DNA of 64,000 nucleotides from CAVQRB01 sp963715055 (GTDB lineage: Bacteria; Pseudomonadota; Alphaproteobacteria; Rhodobacterales; Rhodobacteraceae). The notes under the pieces are model-generated. The model was given only the letters and a program-made list of their open reading frames with translations, made no database searches and had not been told where the DNA came from. The DNA is taken from the NCBI GenBank assembly GCA_963715055.1, contig CAVQRB010000023.1, forward strand, positions 1-64,000, in the 5' to 3' direction. The first letter of the stretch is position 1; the number at the start of each line of letters is the position of its first letter. Of the stretch, positions 1 through 8,437 are shown piece after piece. The translations under genes were made by a program, and so were the position numbers.

Positions 1-26
1 ATGCTCTACCCCTGAGCTACGCCCGC
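1..26 (-). tRNA. tRNA-Gly, 5' part only (cut by window edge)
   Basis: Read on the minus strand, positions 26 to 1 give a 7-base acceptor strand GCGGGCG, TA, D-stem GCTC, D-loop and GAGC, which is the 5' third of a tRNA. The anticodon lies outside the window. GCGGGCGTAGCTCAGGGGT is the usual start of alphaproteobacterial tRNA-Gly(GCC), so the amino acid is inferred from resemblance and not from the anticodon. Confidence 0.8.
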
Positions 27-42
27 TTCCTTGGGTGAGCGT

Positions 43-71
43 CAGATACCCATTCGATGGATGTGCTGCAA
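43..71 (-). promoter_or_regulatory. candidate sigma70 promoter of the tRNA gene
   Basis: On the minus strand TTGCAG (positions 71-66) and TATCTG (48-43) are separated by 17 bases, and the tRNA 5' end follows about 16 bases further on. Spacing and position fit a housekeeping promoter, although the -10 element is only a fair match. Confidence 0.4.
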
Positions 72-478
72 GGGGGAAATTGCGCGGTCGGCCGATTTTT
101 TGCCAAGCCACCGGAGGAAAAGCGCCGGGGATGGAGAAACGCTTCCAGATAGCCCTGAAGTCGACAGATCGGGCACTTGCTTGTGAGTCGCTCCCAAGTA
201 GCTGAGAAAATTTAGTAATTCAGTATCGGTATCCCATCGGTACGATCCCTCGGCGCGGGCGAAGCATCTGCTAGGTTTTGGATTCGCAAGGCGCTTTTCA
301 TGTCCAAGAGCCTGAAACCTTCCCGGATCGCAGCACCGGCAAAGGCATGCTCTCAGAGTGCATTTCCGGCCAAATCGCCACCTAAGTCCGCGAAAGCGGC
401 AGCGCGAGATCGGCTAAAGGCGTTGTCGCGGAACCGTCGGCGGTAACGATTTACGCGCCGCGGGTCCTAGTTAGGAGT
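72..478. other. mostly gene-free stretch
   Basis: About 400 bases between the tRNA promoter and the small minus-strand gene. Apart from the doubtful 48-codon frame at 300-446, no coding region, hairpin terminator or repeat was recognised. The segment around 205-245 is less GC-rich than its surroundings. Confidence 0.5.
300..446 (+). CDS. possible small basic protein (48 aa)
   Basis: An ATG at 300 opens a 48-codon frame closed by TAA at 444-446. The product is rich in Lys, Arg, Ala and Ser and ends in Arg-Arg-Arg, with no hydrophobic segment. An AAGG lies about 8 bases before the ATG, which is a passable ribosome site. It lies in an otherwise gene-free stretch between the tRNA and a minus-strand small gene. 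No family is recognised, and chance open frames of this size are common in GC-rich DNA, so this is a weak candidate only. Confidence 0.2.
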   Translation: MSKSLKPSRIAAPAKACSQSAFPAKSPPKSAKAAARDRLKALSRNRRR

Positions 479-661
479 TCAGCCCTGGATGGCACCGCGC
501 ATTTGACGGATACTTCCCCGGATCGCGCGCCAGTGGGCTGCTTCATTGTCTTGTCCGGCCTCCTTGTACTGATGCTCTTTCTGAGCGGCCTCCCATTCCG
601 CCTTGTCTCCATGCGCTCGATATAAAGCATGAGCAATTTCAACGGTTTTCATGGGTTCCAT
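479..661 (-). CDS. small conserved-looking hypothetical protein (60 aa)
   Basis: The frame is open further upstream, but the start at 661 is chosen because an AGGAGG lies 7-8 bases before this ATG on the minus strand. The 60-residue product begins MEPMKTVEIAHALY. It is helical, hydrophilic and rich in Ala, Glu, Gln and Arg, with two Trp (residues 23 and 44) and no signal or membrane segment. No family is recognised. It stands alone, with no partner gene on the same strand nearby. Strong ribosome site plus protein-like composition make it a probable real gene of unknown function. Confidence 0.6.
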   Translation of the reverse strand: MEPMKTVEIAHALYRAHGDKAEWEAAQKEHQYKEAGQDNEAAHWRAIRGSIRQMRGAIQG

Positions 662-1045
662 AGCTTTTCCTCCTGTGCTTTCAAAGGTCAGGCGCTTGCG
701 ATACGTGGCCCGGCCCAACCGAGCGGAACAAACGCCTGAGGCAGCATGGTGTCGGTGAGGTCGAAATCTCCGGTCCAGCAACAAAAGTAAGCTGCTGGCC
801 TGCATCCTAGCCCGTTCCAACGGATGGCTGCCATCGCGAGTGTCTTGGATGTTACACTTTCGGAGTGAGCGGATCAATTCGGAATGGCTGTCCCGGTGCC
901 CGTGCCGATGCATTCAAGCCGCGCGTCGGAAGCTTGATACGGTCAACCAGCTGCGCCGCCGGTGCCATGATGAGCTATTTCTGATGCTGGCGGCCCCGGG
1001 TTTCGGAGCCGCCTTTTTCCGTGCCTCACGGTGTAGGAGCCGTTA
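662..1045. other. gene-free stretch between small ORF and pyc
   Basis: No convincing coding region. The only clear structure is a plus-strand terminator-like hairpin at 989-1018, listed separately. The plus-strand frame that opens at 840 runs into the antisense of pyruvate carboxylase and has no ribosome site. Confidence 0.5.
989..1018 (+). terminator. intrinsic-terminator-like hairpin
   Basis: GGCGGC (989-994) pairs with GCCGCC (1008-1013), extended inward by CCCG/CGG, and TTTTT follows at 1014-1018. In this orientation it would end plus-strand transcription just before the converging 3' end of pyruvate carboxylase. The U-tract is on the plus-strand side only, so it would not serve as the pyc terminator. 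Confidence 0.5.
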
Positions 1046-4000
1046 TTATTCCAGCTCCACCAGCAGATCTTTCGCGTCGATCTGGCCGCCGGGCGTTACA
1101 TGCACCGCCTTGATTGTGGCCGCGCGCTCTGCGTGGATCCCCGTCTCCATCTTCATCGCCTCGATGGTCAGCAAGAGATCGCCCGCATTGACCTTCGCCC
1201 CCACTGTCGCGGCGACCGAGGCCACCACGCCGGGCATCGGCGCGCCGACATGCGCGGGGTTGCCGGATTCCGCCTTGGGTCGTTTCTGCGTTGACGCCTG
1301 AACCGCGCGATTGGGCACACGGATCACGCGCGGCTGGCCGTTGAGTTCGAAGAAGACCTTGGCCTCGCCATCCTCGTTGGTATCGCCCACGGCCTGCAGC
1401 CGGATCTCGAGGGTCTTGCCGGGGTCGATCTCGGCGGAGATCTCCTCGCCCGGTTCCATCCCGTAAAAGAACGTCTTGGTCGGCAGGCTTCGGACCGGCC
1501 CGTAGATGCGGTGGCGCCCCATGTAGTCGAGAAAGACCTTGGGATACATGAGGTAACCCGAAAGGTCCTCATCATCGACCGCCTTGCCCTCCATCGCCTC
1601 CGAGGCTTCCTTGCGCAGCGCTTCGAGATCGGCGGGCTTGAGGTGCTTGCCGGGACGTTCGGTGTTGGGTTTCTCGTCCTTGAGGACCTTCTTGACGATG
1701 GCTTCGGGAAAACCGCCCGGCGGCTGTCCGAGGTTGCCGCGCATCATGTCGATGACCGAATCCGGGAAGGAAACTTCCGTGTCCGGGTTTTCCACATCCG
1801 CCCGCGTCAACCCCTGCGCCACCATCATCAGGGCCATGTCGCCTACGACCTTGGAGGAGGGCGTGACCTTGACGATGTCGCCGAACATCTTGTTGACGTC
1901 CGCGTAGGTATGCGCGACCTCGTGCCAGCGGTCTTCGAGCCCGAGCGAGGCGGCCTGTGCCTTGAGGTTCGTGAACTGACCGCCGGGCATTTCGTGCAGA
2001 TAAACCTCGGAGGAGGGCGCCTGCATCCCGGTCTCGAAGGCGGCGTAATGTGCGCGCACCTCTTCCCAGTAGTCGGAGATTTCGCGCACGGCGGCCATGT
2101 CGAGCCCGGTGTCGCGGTCGGTGTGCTTGAGGGCCGAAACGACCGAGCCCAGCGTGGCCTGCGACGTGTTGCCCGAGAGCGCATCCATCGCACAATCGAC
2201 TGCATCTACGCCGGCCTCCGAGGCGGCGAGGATCGTGGCGCAGGCAATGCCCGCGGTGTCATGGGTGTGGAAATGGATGGGCAGCCCGACTTCGGATTTC
2301 AGTGCCTTGATCAGTTGCCGCGCGGCGGCGGGCTTCAGCAGCCCGGCCATGTCCTTGAGCCCCAGCACATGGGCGCCGGCGGCGCGCAACTCCTTGCCCA
2401 TATCGACGTAGTACTTGAGGTTGTACTTGGCCCGGTCCGGGTCGTGGATGTCGCCGGTATAGCAGATCGCACCCTCGCAGACCTTGTTGTTCTCGATCAC
2501 CGCATCCATGGCGACGCGCATGTTCTCCACCCAGTTGAGGCTGTCGAAGACGCGGAAGATATCGACCCCGGTGGTGGCGGCCACACGCACGAATTCCTTA
2601 ACCACATTGTCCGGATAATTGGTATAGCCGACCCCGTTCGAGGCACGCAGCAGCATCTGGGTCATCAGGTTCGGCATCGCGGCGCGCAGGTCGCGCAAGC
2701 GCTGCCAGGGACACTCCTGCAAGAAGCGGTAGGCCACGTCGAAGGTGGCACCTCCCCAACATTCGACGGAGAAAAGCTGCGGCAGGTTGGCGGAATAGGC
2801 GGGCGCCACCTTGATCATGTCGATGGACCGCATCCGCGTGGCGAGCAGCGACTGGTGCCCGTCGCGCATGGTTGTGTCGGTGATCAGCAGGTGCCTTTGT
2901 TGCTTCATCCAGTCGGCCACCGCTTGCGGGCCCTTCTGCTCCAGCAGGTTGCGCGTGCCCATCATCGGCTCGGCGCGCAGTTTCGGCGGGCGCGGATCCT
3001 TGACGCGGGCATGCGGACGCGGGTGGCCCTTGGTCTCGGGATGTCCGTTGACGGTGACGTCGGCGATATAGGTCAGCACCTTGGTGCCCCGGTCGCGGCG
3101 CTTGAAGAAGTGGAAGAGCTCCGGCGTCTGGTCGATGAATTTCGTGTGATAGGTGTTGTCGAGGAAGGTCGGATGTTTGAGCAGGTTCTCGACGAAGGCG
3201 ATGTTGGTTGAGACCCCGCGAATGCGGAACTCGCGCAAGGCCCGGTCCATCCGGGCGATGGCGGCCTCGGGCGTCTGCGCCTTGGCAGTCACTTTCACCA
3301 GCAGGCTGTCGTAGTAGCGCGTGATCACCCCACCCGAATAGGCGGTGCCGCCGTCAAGCCGGATGCCCATGCCGGTCGCCTCGCGAAAGGCGGTGATCCG
3401 TCCATAATCCGGGATGAAATTGTTTTGCGGATCCTCGGTGGTAATCCGTGTCTGCAACGCGTGACCGGTCAGCTGCACGTCTTCTTGCGTGGCCTTGCCG
3501 GTGGCCTCGGCGATGGTCTTGCCTTCGGCGATCAGGATCTGCGCCTGCACGATGTCGATACCGGTGACCTCTTCGGTGACGGTATGCTCGACCTGCACAC
3601 GCGGGTTCACCTCGATGAAGTAGAACTTCTCGTCTTCCATATCCATCAGGAATTCGACGGTGCCCGCACATTCGTAGTCGACATGTTTGCAAATCGCGTA
3701 GCCAAGTTTGCAGACTTCCTCGCGCTGTGCCTCGGTGAGGTAGGGGGCCGGGGCGCGTTCCACGACCTTCTGGTTGCGGCGCTGGACCGAACAGTCGCGC
3801 TCATAAAGGTGGTACATGCCACCGTGCTTGTCGCCGAGGATCTGCACCTCGACGTGGCGCGCCTTGAGGATCATCTTCTCGAGATAGCCCTCGCCGTTGC
3901 CGAAGGCCGCTTCCGCTTCCCGGCGGCCCTCGCGCACCTTCTCTTCCAACTCGCTTTCCTTGAGGATCGGGCGCATCCCACGTCCGCCGCCGCCCCAGGA

Positions 4001-4486
4001 CGCCTTGAGCATCAGCGGATAGCCGACCTCCTTGGCCTCGCGCTTGATCGCGGCCATGTCGTCGCCCAGAACTTCCGTTGCCGGAATGACCGGCACGCCC
4101 GCCTCGATCGCCACCCGGCGGGCCGAGGCCTTGTCGCCGAGCGCGCGCATGGTTTCCGCCCGCGGCCCGATGAAGGTGATGCCGTTCTGATCGCAGGCAT
4201 CGACAAAATCCGGGTTCTCCGACAGAAGCCCGTAGCCGGGATGGATCGCATCGGCGCCCGAGGCTTTCGCCACCCGTATCATCTCGTCGATGGAGAGATA
4301 GGCCGCCACGGGTCCCAGTCCTTCGCCGATCCTGTAGGCCTCGTCCGCCTTGAAACGGTGCAGCCCCAACTTGTCCTCTTCCGCGTAGACGGCGACCGTC
4401 TTCTTGCCCATCTCGTTGGCCGCCCGCATGATGCGAATGGCGATTTCACCGCGGTTGGCGATGAGGATCTTGCGGAACTCTGTCAT
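1046..4486 (-). CDS. pyc: pyruvate carboxylase
   Basis: Biotin enzyme that carboxylates pyruvate to oxaloacetate with ATP and bicarbonate, an anaplerotic step in the cytosol. The 1146 residues match the usual single-chain family length. In order there are an N-terminal biotin carboxylase (start FRKILIANRGEIAIRI; ATP-grasp glycine loop GGGGRGM at 165-171; later RDCSVQRRNQK and EVNPRVQVEHT), a carboxyltransferase domain from about residue 535 (ITDTTMRDGHQSL), and a C-terminal biotinyl domain whose AMKMET motif puts the biotin on Lys1112. The flavoprotein gene upstream on the same strand is 175 bases away and may be cotranscribed. All key motifs are intact. Confidence 0.97.
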   Translation of the reverse strand: MTEFRKILIANRGEIAIRIMRAANEMGKKTVAVYAEEDKLGLHRFKADEAYRIGEGLGPVAAYLSIDEMIRVAKASGADAIHPGYGLLSENPDFVDACDQNGITFIGPRAETMRALGDKASARRVAIEAGVPVIPATEVLGDDMAAIKREAKEVGYPLMLKASWGGGGRGMRPILKESELEEKVREGRREAEAAFGNGEGYLEKMILKARHVEVQILGDKHGGMYHLYERDCSVQRRNQKVVERAPAPYLTEAQREEVCKLGYAICKHVDYECAGTVEFLMDMEDEKFYFIEVNPRVQVEHTVTEEVTGIDIVQAQILIAEGKTIAEATGKATQEDVQLTGHALQTRITTEDPQNNFIPDYGRITAFREATGMGIRLDGGTAYSGGVITRYYDSLLVKVTAKAQTPEAAIARMDRALREFRIRGVSTNIAFVENLLKHPTFLDNTYHTKFIDQTPELFHFFKRRDRGTKVLTYIADVTVNGHPETKGHPRPHARVKDPRPPKLRAEPMMGTRNLLEQKGPQAVADWMKQQRHLLITDTTMRDGHQSLLATRMRSIDMIKVAPAYSANLPQLFSVECWGGATFDVAYRFLQECPWQRLRDLRAAMPNLMTQMLLRASNGVGYTNYPDNVVKEFVRVAATTGVDIFRVFDSLNWVENMRVAMDAVIENNKVCEGAICYTGDIHDPDRAKYNLKYYVDMGKELRAAGAHVLGLKDMAGLLKPAAARQLIKALKSEVGLPIHFHTHDTAGIACATILAASEAGVDAVDCAMDALSGNTSQATLGSVVSALKHTDRDTGLDMAAVREISDYWEEVRAHYAAFETGMQAPSSEVYLHEMPGGQFTNLKAQAASLGLEDRWHEVAHTYADVNKMFGDIVKVTPSSKVVGDMALMMVAQGLTRADVENPDTEVSFPDSVIDMMRGNLGQPPGGFPEAIVKKVLKDEKPNTERPGKHLKPADLEALRKEASEAMEGKAVDDEDLSGYLMYPKVFLDYMGRHRIYGPVRSLPTKTFFYGMEPGEEISAEIDPGKTLEIRLQAVGDTNEDGEAKVFFELNGQPRVIRVPNRAVQASTQKRPKAESGNPAHVGAPMPGVVASVAATVGAKVNAGDLLLTIEAMKMETGIHAERAATIKAVHVTPGGQIDAKDLLVELE

Positions 4487-4661
4487 GGCGGGCCTTTGGT
4501 TTTGAGCTTCAGAATATGTCTAGGCAACTTCTCCCTCTCCGTAAACGCGTACAAACGGGTATGAAGTTGCCATGCCTTGCCGCAGTGCGGCATTTTATGA
4601 CGCGATTGTAAAGAGCGATCCTTGACCCAGCGTCATCAAAAGCGGCCTTGGCAGCTTTTGG

Positions 4662-5801
4662 TCATCGTAGCTGGAATGGTGCTGGCAGTTCACCCAGCGT
4701 CCTGGCGCCGAGTTGTCCCATGTTGGCCGCCATGTCCTTGGCGAGCAGGTCGATCAGGTGGTCGATTCCCACCGGGCCAAGGGCCGCGAGCGCGTAGTGG
4801 AAAGCCCGGCCCAGCATCACGAAGTCGGCCCCCGAGGCCAGAGCGCGCAGGATGTCGAGACCGCCTTCGACACCGGAATCGAAGATCAAGGGCAGGCGGG
4901 TTGCCGCGCGAATTGCTGGCAGAACATCTATAGTGGCCGGGGCCGCATCGAACTGGCGCCCGGCATGGTTGGAGACCCAGAGCGCATCGACCCCGATCGC
5001 TTCGAGGGGGCTTGCGTCTTCGGCCCGCAGGACGCCCTTGATCAGAAGATCGCCCTGCCAATGGTCGCGCAGCCATTTCACATAGTCCCAGTCCGGCGAG
5101 GTGCGCAGCAGATACCCGACATGCGCCGTGGGAGAGAGGCCCTTGGTCGTGGCATTGGCGTATTTGTCGAGCATGCGCATATGCGGCATGCCGCGTCGCG
5201 CCATGCCCCAGGCCCAGGCCGGTCGTCGGGCCACCTGCGCCAGCAGGCGCGGCGTGAGTTTGGGGGGGCTGGTCAGGCCGGAACGTGTCTGGCGCTCGCG
5301 CCGCGAGGCGACGGGCACGTCCACCGTGAGGATCAGCTTGCCGAAGCCCGCGTCCCGCGCCCGCTGAAGCATGTCCCGGCGGATTGCCTCATCGCGCGGC
5401 GGGTAGAGCTGGAACCAGGCCTCCGCACCGAGATGTGGCGCGAGATCCTCGGGGCTCTGGCTTGCTACCGTGGACAGCGCATAGGGGATGTTTGCACGCG
5501 CGGCGGCGCGGGCGAGGTGACCTTCGGCATCGGGCCAGATCAGCCCGGACATGCCCAAGGGTGCGATCCCGAAAGGCAGGGGGAATTTCGTCCCGAGGAA
5601 CGTCGTGGAGAGGTCCGGTGCGAACTCGCCGTGCAGGATCGAAGGCATCAGTCCGATCCCGTCGAGGGCGGCGCGGTTGCGATGCTGCGTCGATTCCGTG
5701 CCGGTGGCGGACTCGAGGTATTCCCAGACGAAAGCCGGCACGCGTTTGCGGGCGCGGGCTCTGAGGTCGGAAAGGGCCGGATAGGTGCTGTGCAGGTCCA
5801 T
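4662..5801 (-). CDS. lldD: alpha-hydroxy-acid oxidase / L-lactate dehydrogenase (FMN)
   Basis: FMN-dependent (S)-2-hydroxy-acid dehydrogenase of the LldD/glycolate oxidase family, a TIM barrel expected to oxidise L-lactate or a similar acid. From the chosen start it is 379 residues, like LldD. Visible are PLGMSGL near 81-87, the active-site VSNHAGRQ with the catalytic base His279 and Arg282, Lys255 (LIKGV), and the phosphate-binding DSGVEGG (308-314) and GRAF loops. The start at 5801 aligns with LldD family N-termini; an in-frame ATG at 5837 adds 12 residues, and neither has an ideally spaced ribosome site. It lies just upstream of pyc, so lactate to pyruvate to oxaloacetate is a plausible sequence. 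Substrate is not proven. Confidence 0.88.
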   Translation of the reverse strand: MDLHSTYPALSDLRARARKRVPAFVWEYLESATGTESTQHRNRAALDGIGLMPSILHGEFAPDLSTTFLGTKFPLPFGIAPLGMSGLIWPDAEGHLARAAARANIPYALSTVASQSPEDLAPHLGAEAWFQLYPPRDEAIRRDMLQRARDAGFGKLILTVDVPVASRRERQTRSGLTSPPKLTPRLLAQVARRPAWAWGMARRGMPHMRMLDKYANATTKGLSPTAHVGYLLRTSPDWDYVKWLRDHWQGDLLIKGVLRAEDASPLEAIGVDALWVSNHAGRQFDAAPATIDVLPAIRAATRLPLIFDSGVEGGLDILRALASGADFVMLGRAFHYALAALGPVGIDHLIDLLAKDMAANMGQLGARTLGELPAPFQLR

Positions 5802-5866
5802 GGCGCTGTGCTGGCGGAATTCCGCCTCCTTGTCCATCGTCGAGGTTCGGGAGATTTTGATTTCGT

Positions 5867-5899
5867 GCCTCCGGCGGGGATATTTCGAGCCAGAAGAAA
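5867..5899 (+). repeat. interspersed intergenic repeat, copy 1
   Basis: A GCCTCCGGCGGGGATATTT segment followed by a degenerate GAGCCAGAAGAAA. It matches two other intergenic sites in the window (21837-21867 and 41661-41692). It lies between the divergent lldD-like and uvrD genes. Confidence 0.6.
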
Positions 5900-5992
5900 C
5901 CCTTGTAGCAAGTGCAAGCTGCGCACAGTGGCGGCTGGAACATTCTGCGAACTTCTCTTTATCTCGCGCGGGCTTCGGTTTAGTCTGGGCAC

Positions 5993-8401
5993 ATGAGCAG
6001 TTTTGATGAAATGGATGCCTTTGATGGCGCGTCGTTGTCTGCCCGTGCCATGGCGGCGCGGCCGCGTCCCTATCTCGATGGGCTGAACCCGGCACAGCGT
6101 GAGGCGGTGGAGCGGCTCGATGGTCCGGTGCTGATGCTGGCGGGAGCCGGGACCGGCAAGACCCGGGCGCTGACGGCGCGGATCGTGCATCTGTTGAATA
6201 CTGGGCGCGCGCGGCCCAACGAAATTCTGGCGGTGACCTTCACCAACAAGGCGGCCCGCGAGATGAAATCGCGCGTGGGCCAGATGCTTGGGCAACCGGT
6301 CGAAGGAATGCCCTGGCTGGGCACCTTCCACGCGATCTGCGTGAAGCTCTTGCGGCGGCATGCGGAGCTTGTCGGGCTGAAGTCGAATTTCACCATTCTG
6401 GACACGGATGACCAGCTGCGTTTGCTCAAGCAGTTGATCGTGGCGGAAGGCATCGACGAGAAGCGCTGGCCGGCACGGCTTTTGGCGAGCCTCATCGATG
6501 GCTGGAAAAACCGGGCGTTGACGCCCGACAAGGTGCCGGGGGCGGATGCAGGTGCCTACAATCATCGGGGCGTTGCCCTTTACGAGCAGTATCAGCAGCG
6601 TCTGAAGGATCTGAACGCCACCGATTTCGGCGATCTGCTGCTGCATGTGGTCACGATCCTCCAGACCCATGAGGATGTGCTCAAGCAGTACCAGCGCTGG
6701 TTCGCCTATATCCTCGTCGACGAATATCAGGATACCAACGTGGCGCAGTATCTCTGGCTGCGGCTGCTGGCGGGCGGGCACAAGAACATCTGCTGCGTGG
6801 GCGACGATGACCAGTCGATCTACGGCTGGCGCGGGGCGGAAGTGGGCAACATCCTGCGCTTCGAGAAGGATTTTCCCGGCGCCCATGTCGTGCGGCTGGA
6901 ACAGAACTATCGCTCCACCCCGCATATTCTGGCCGCGGCGTCGGGTGTGATCGAAGGCAATCAGGGACGGCTGGGCAAGACGCTTTTCACCGATCTGACC
7001 GAAGGCGAGAAGGTGCGTCTCATCGGCCATTGGGACGGCGACGAGGAGGCGCGCTGGATCGGCGATGAGATCGAGGCGGCGCAGCGGGGAACGCGCGGGC
7101 TGCCCCCCATCTCGCTGGATGACATGGCGATCCTGGTGCGGGCATCGCATCAGATGCGGGCCTTCGAGGATCGTTTCCTGACCATCGGCCTGCCGTACCG
7201 GGTGATCGGCGGCCCGCGCTTCTATGAGCGGATGGAGATTCGCGACGCCATGGCCTACTTCCGTATCGTTGTCAGTCCCGATGACGATCTGGCCTTCGAG
7301 CGGATCGTGAATACGCCGAAACGGGGCCTTGGCGACAAGGCGCAGCAAACCATCCAGCGGTTGGCGCGGACGGAAGGCGTCTCGCTGCTGGAAGGTGCGC
7401 GGATCGCGGTTGAAACGCAGGCGATTGGCGGCAAGGGCGGTGCCGCGCTGCGCGAATTGGTCGAGGGTATCGGACGTTGGGCGAAGCTGACGCGGGGGCC
7501 GGTGACTGCAATCGACGACGACGCGGTGATCGATGAGGGGCCGCAACGCATCGAATATGGCCCGCCGGAGGTCAGCCATGTGGAACTGGCCCAGATCATC
7601 CTCGATGAGAGCGGCTATACCGCGCATTGGCAGAACGAAAAGACGCCGGAAGCGCCGGGGCGGCTGGAGAATCTCAAGGAACTGGTCAACCAGCTTGATA
7701 ACTTCGAGAACCTTCAGGGGTTTCTGGAACACGTCAGCCTGATCATGGACAATGAGACCGACGACGGCGGCGCAAAGGTCTCGATCATGACGCTCCATGC
7801 CGCCAAGGGTCTTGAGTTTCCCATGGTCTTCCTGCCGGGGTGGGAGGATGGGCTTTTCCCGTCGCAGCGTTCGATGGACGAGAGCGGGATCAAGGGGCTC
7901 GAGGAAGAACGCAGGCTGGCCTATGTGGGAATCACCCGCGCGGAAGCGGTCTGCACCATCTCATTTGCAGCGAACCGGCGGATCTTCGGTCAGTGGCAGA
8001 CTTCCATGCCCTCACGTTTCATCGACGAGTTGCCAGCGGATCACGTCGAGGTTCTGACTCCGCCCGGTCTTTACGGTGGCGGCTATGGGGCGGCGGCGCC
8101 CGCCAGCAGCTTGCATGACGCGGCGGCGGAAGCGAATGTCTACAATTCGCCCGGGTGGCGTCGCTTGCAGGCGCGGGCCGCGGAACGTCCGGTCAGCCAG
8201 CCTCGCGAGAGCCGGAGCAGTGTGATCGACATGGCTGCTGCCTCCAGTTTCGTGATGGGGGAGCGGGTCTTTCACCAGAAGTTCGGCTATGGGGCCATCG
8301 TCGGTATCGAGGGTGACAAGCTGGAGATCGACTTCGAAAAGGCAGGGCTCAAGAAGGTCGTTGCGAAATTCGTGTCGGGCACCGACGACATCCCTTTCTG
8401 A
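5993..8401 (+). CDS. uvrD: ATP-dependent DNA helicase UvrD/PcrA
   Basis: Superfamily 1A 3'-to-5' DNA helicase used in nucleotide-excision and mismatch repair and in clearing stalled polymerases. The 802 residues show the Walker A loop GAGTGKT at 51-57, motif Ia (TFTNKAAREM), the Walker B/DExx-type VDEYQDTN, motif III (GDDDQSIYGWRGA), motif IV (LEQNYRS), the SIMTLHAAKGLEF motif and the C-terminal VGITRA. The last 50 residues (HQKFGYGAIVGIEGDKLEIDF) resemble the Tudor-like RNA-polymerase-binding tail of PcrA/UvrD. It is divergent from the flavoprotein gene and convergent with the B12-binding gene 36 bases downstream, so probably monocistronic. Confidence 0.96.
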   Translation: MSSFDEMDAFDGASLSARAMAARPRPYLDGLNPAQREAVERLDGPVLMLAGAGTGKTRALTARIVHLLNTGRARPNEILAVTFTNKAAREMKSRVGQMLGQPVEGMPWLGTFHAICVKLLRRHAELVGLKSNFTILDTDDQLRLLKQLIVAEGIDEKRWPARLLASLIDGWKNRALTPDKVPGADAGAYNHRGVALYEQYQQRLKDLNATDFGDLLLHVVTILQTHEDVLKQYQRWFAYILVDEYQDTNVAQYLWLRLLAGGHKNICCVGDDDQSIYGWRGAEVGNILRFEKDFPGAHVVRLEQNYRSTPHILAAASGVIEGNQGRLGKTLFTDLTEGEKVRLIGHWDGDEEARWIGDEIEAAQRGTRGLPPISLDDMAILVRASHQMRAFEDRFLTIGLPYRVIGGPRFYERMEIRDAMAYFRIVVSPDDDLAFERIVNTPKRGLGDKAQQTIQRLARTEGVSLLEGARIAVETQAIGGKGGAALRELVEGIGRWAKLTRGPVTAIDDDAVIDEGPQRIEYGPPEVSHVELAQIILDESGYTAHWQNEKTPEAPGRLENLKELVNQLDNFENLQGFLEHVSLIMDNETDDGGAKVSIMTLHAAKGLEFPMVFLPGWEDGLFPSQRSMDESGIKGLEEERRLAYVGITRAEAVCTISFAANRRIFGQWQTSMPSRFIDELPADHVEVLTPPGLYGGGYGAAAPASSLHDAAAEANVYNSPGWRRLQARAAERPVSQPRESRSSVIDMAAASSFVMGERVFHQKFGYGAIVGIEGDKLEIDFEKAGLKKVVAKFVSGTDDIPF

Positions 8402-8437
8402 GACACCGAAAGCAGCAACCGTCCCAGGGTAACCGCT

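Noticed and set aside
840..1301. 153-codon plus-strand frame
   Set aside because: No ribosome site, runs through a terminator-like hairpin and into antisense of pyc.
1511..3211. 566-codon plus-strand frame opposite pyruvate carboxylase
   Set aside because: It is the antisense of a clear, motif-complete gene; the translation is Gly/Arg/His-rich without domain motifs, as expected for GC-rich shadow frames.
5648..7798. 716-codon minus-strand frame through uvrD
   Set aside because: Antisense of the helicase merging into the lldD start region; no protein-family features.
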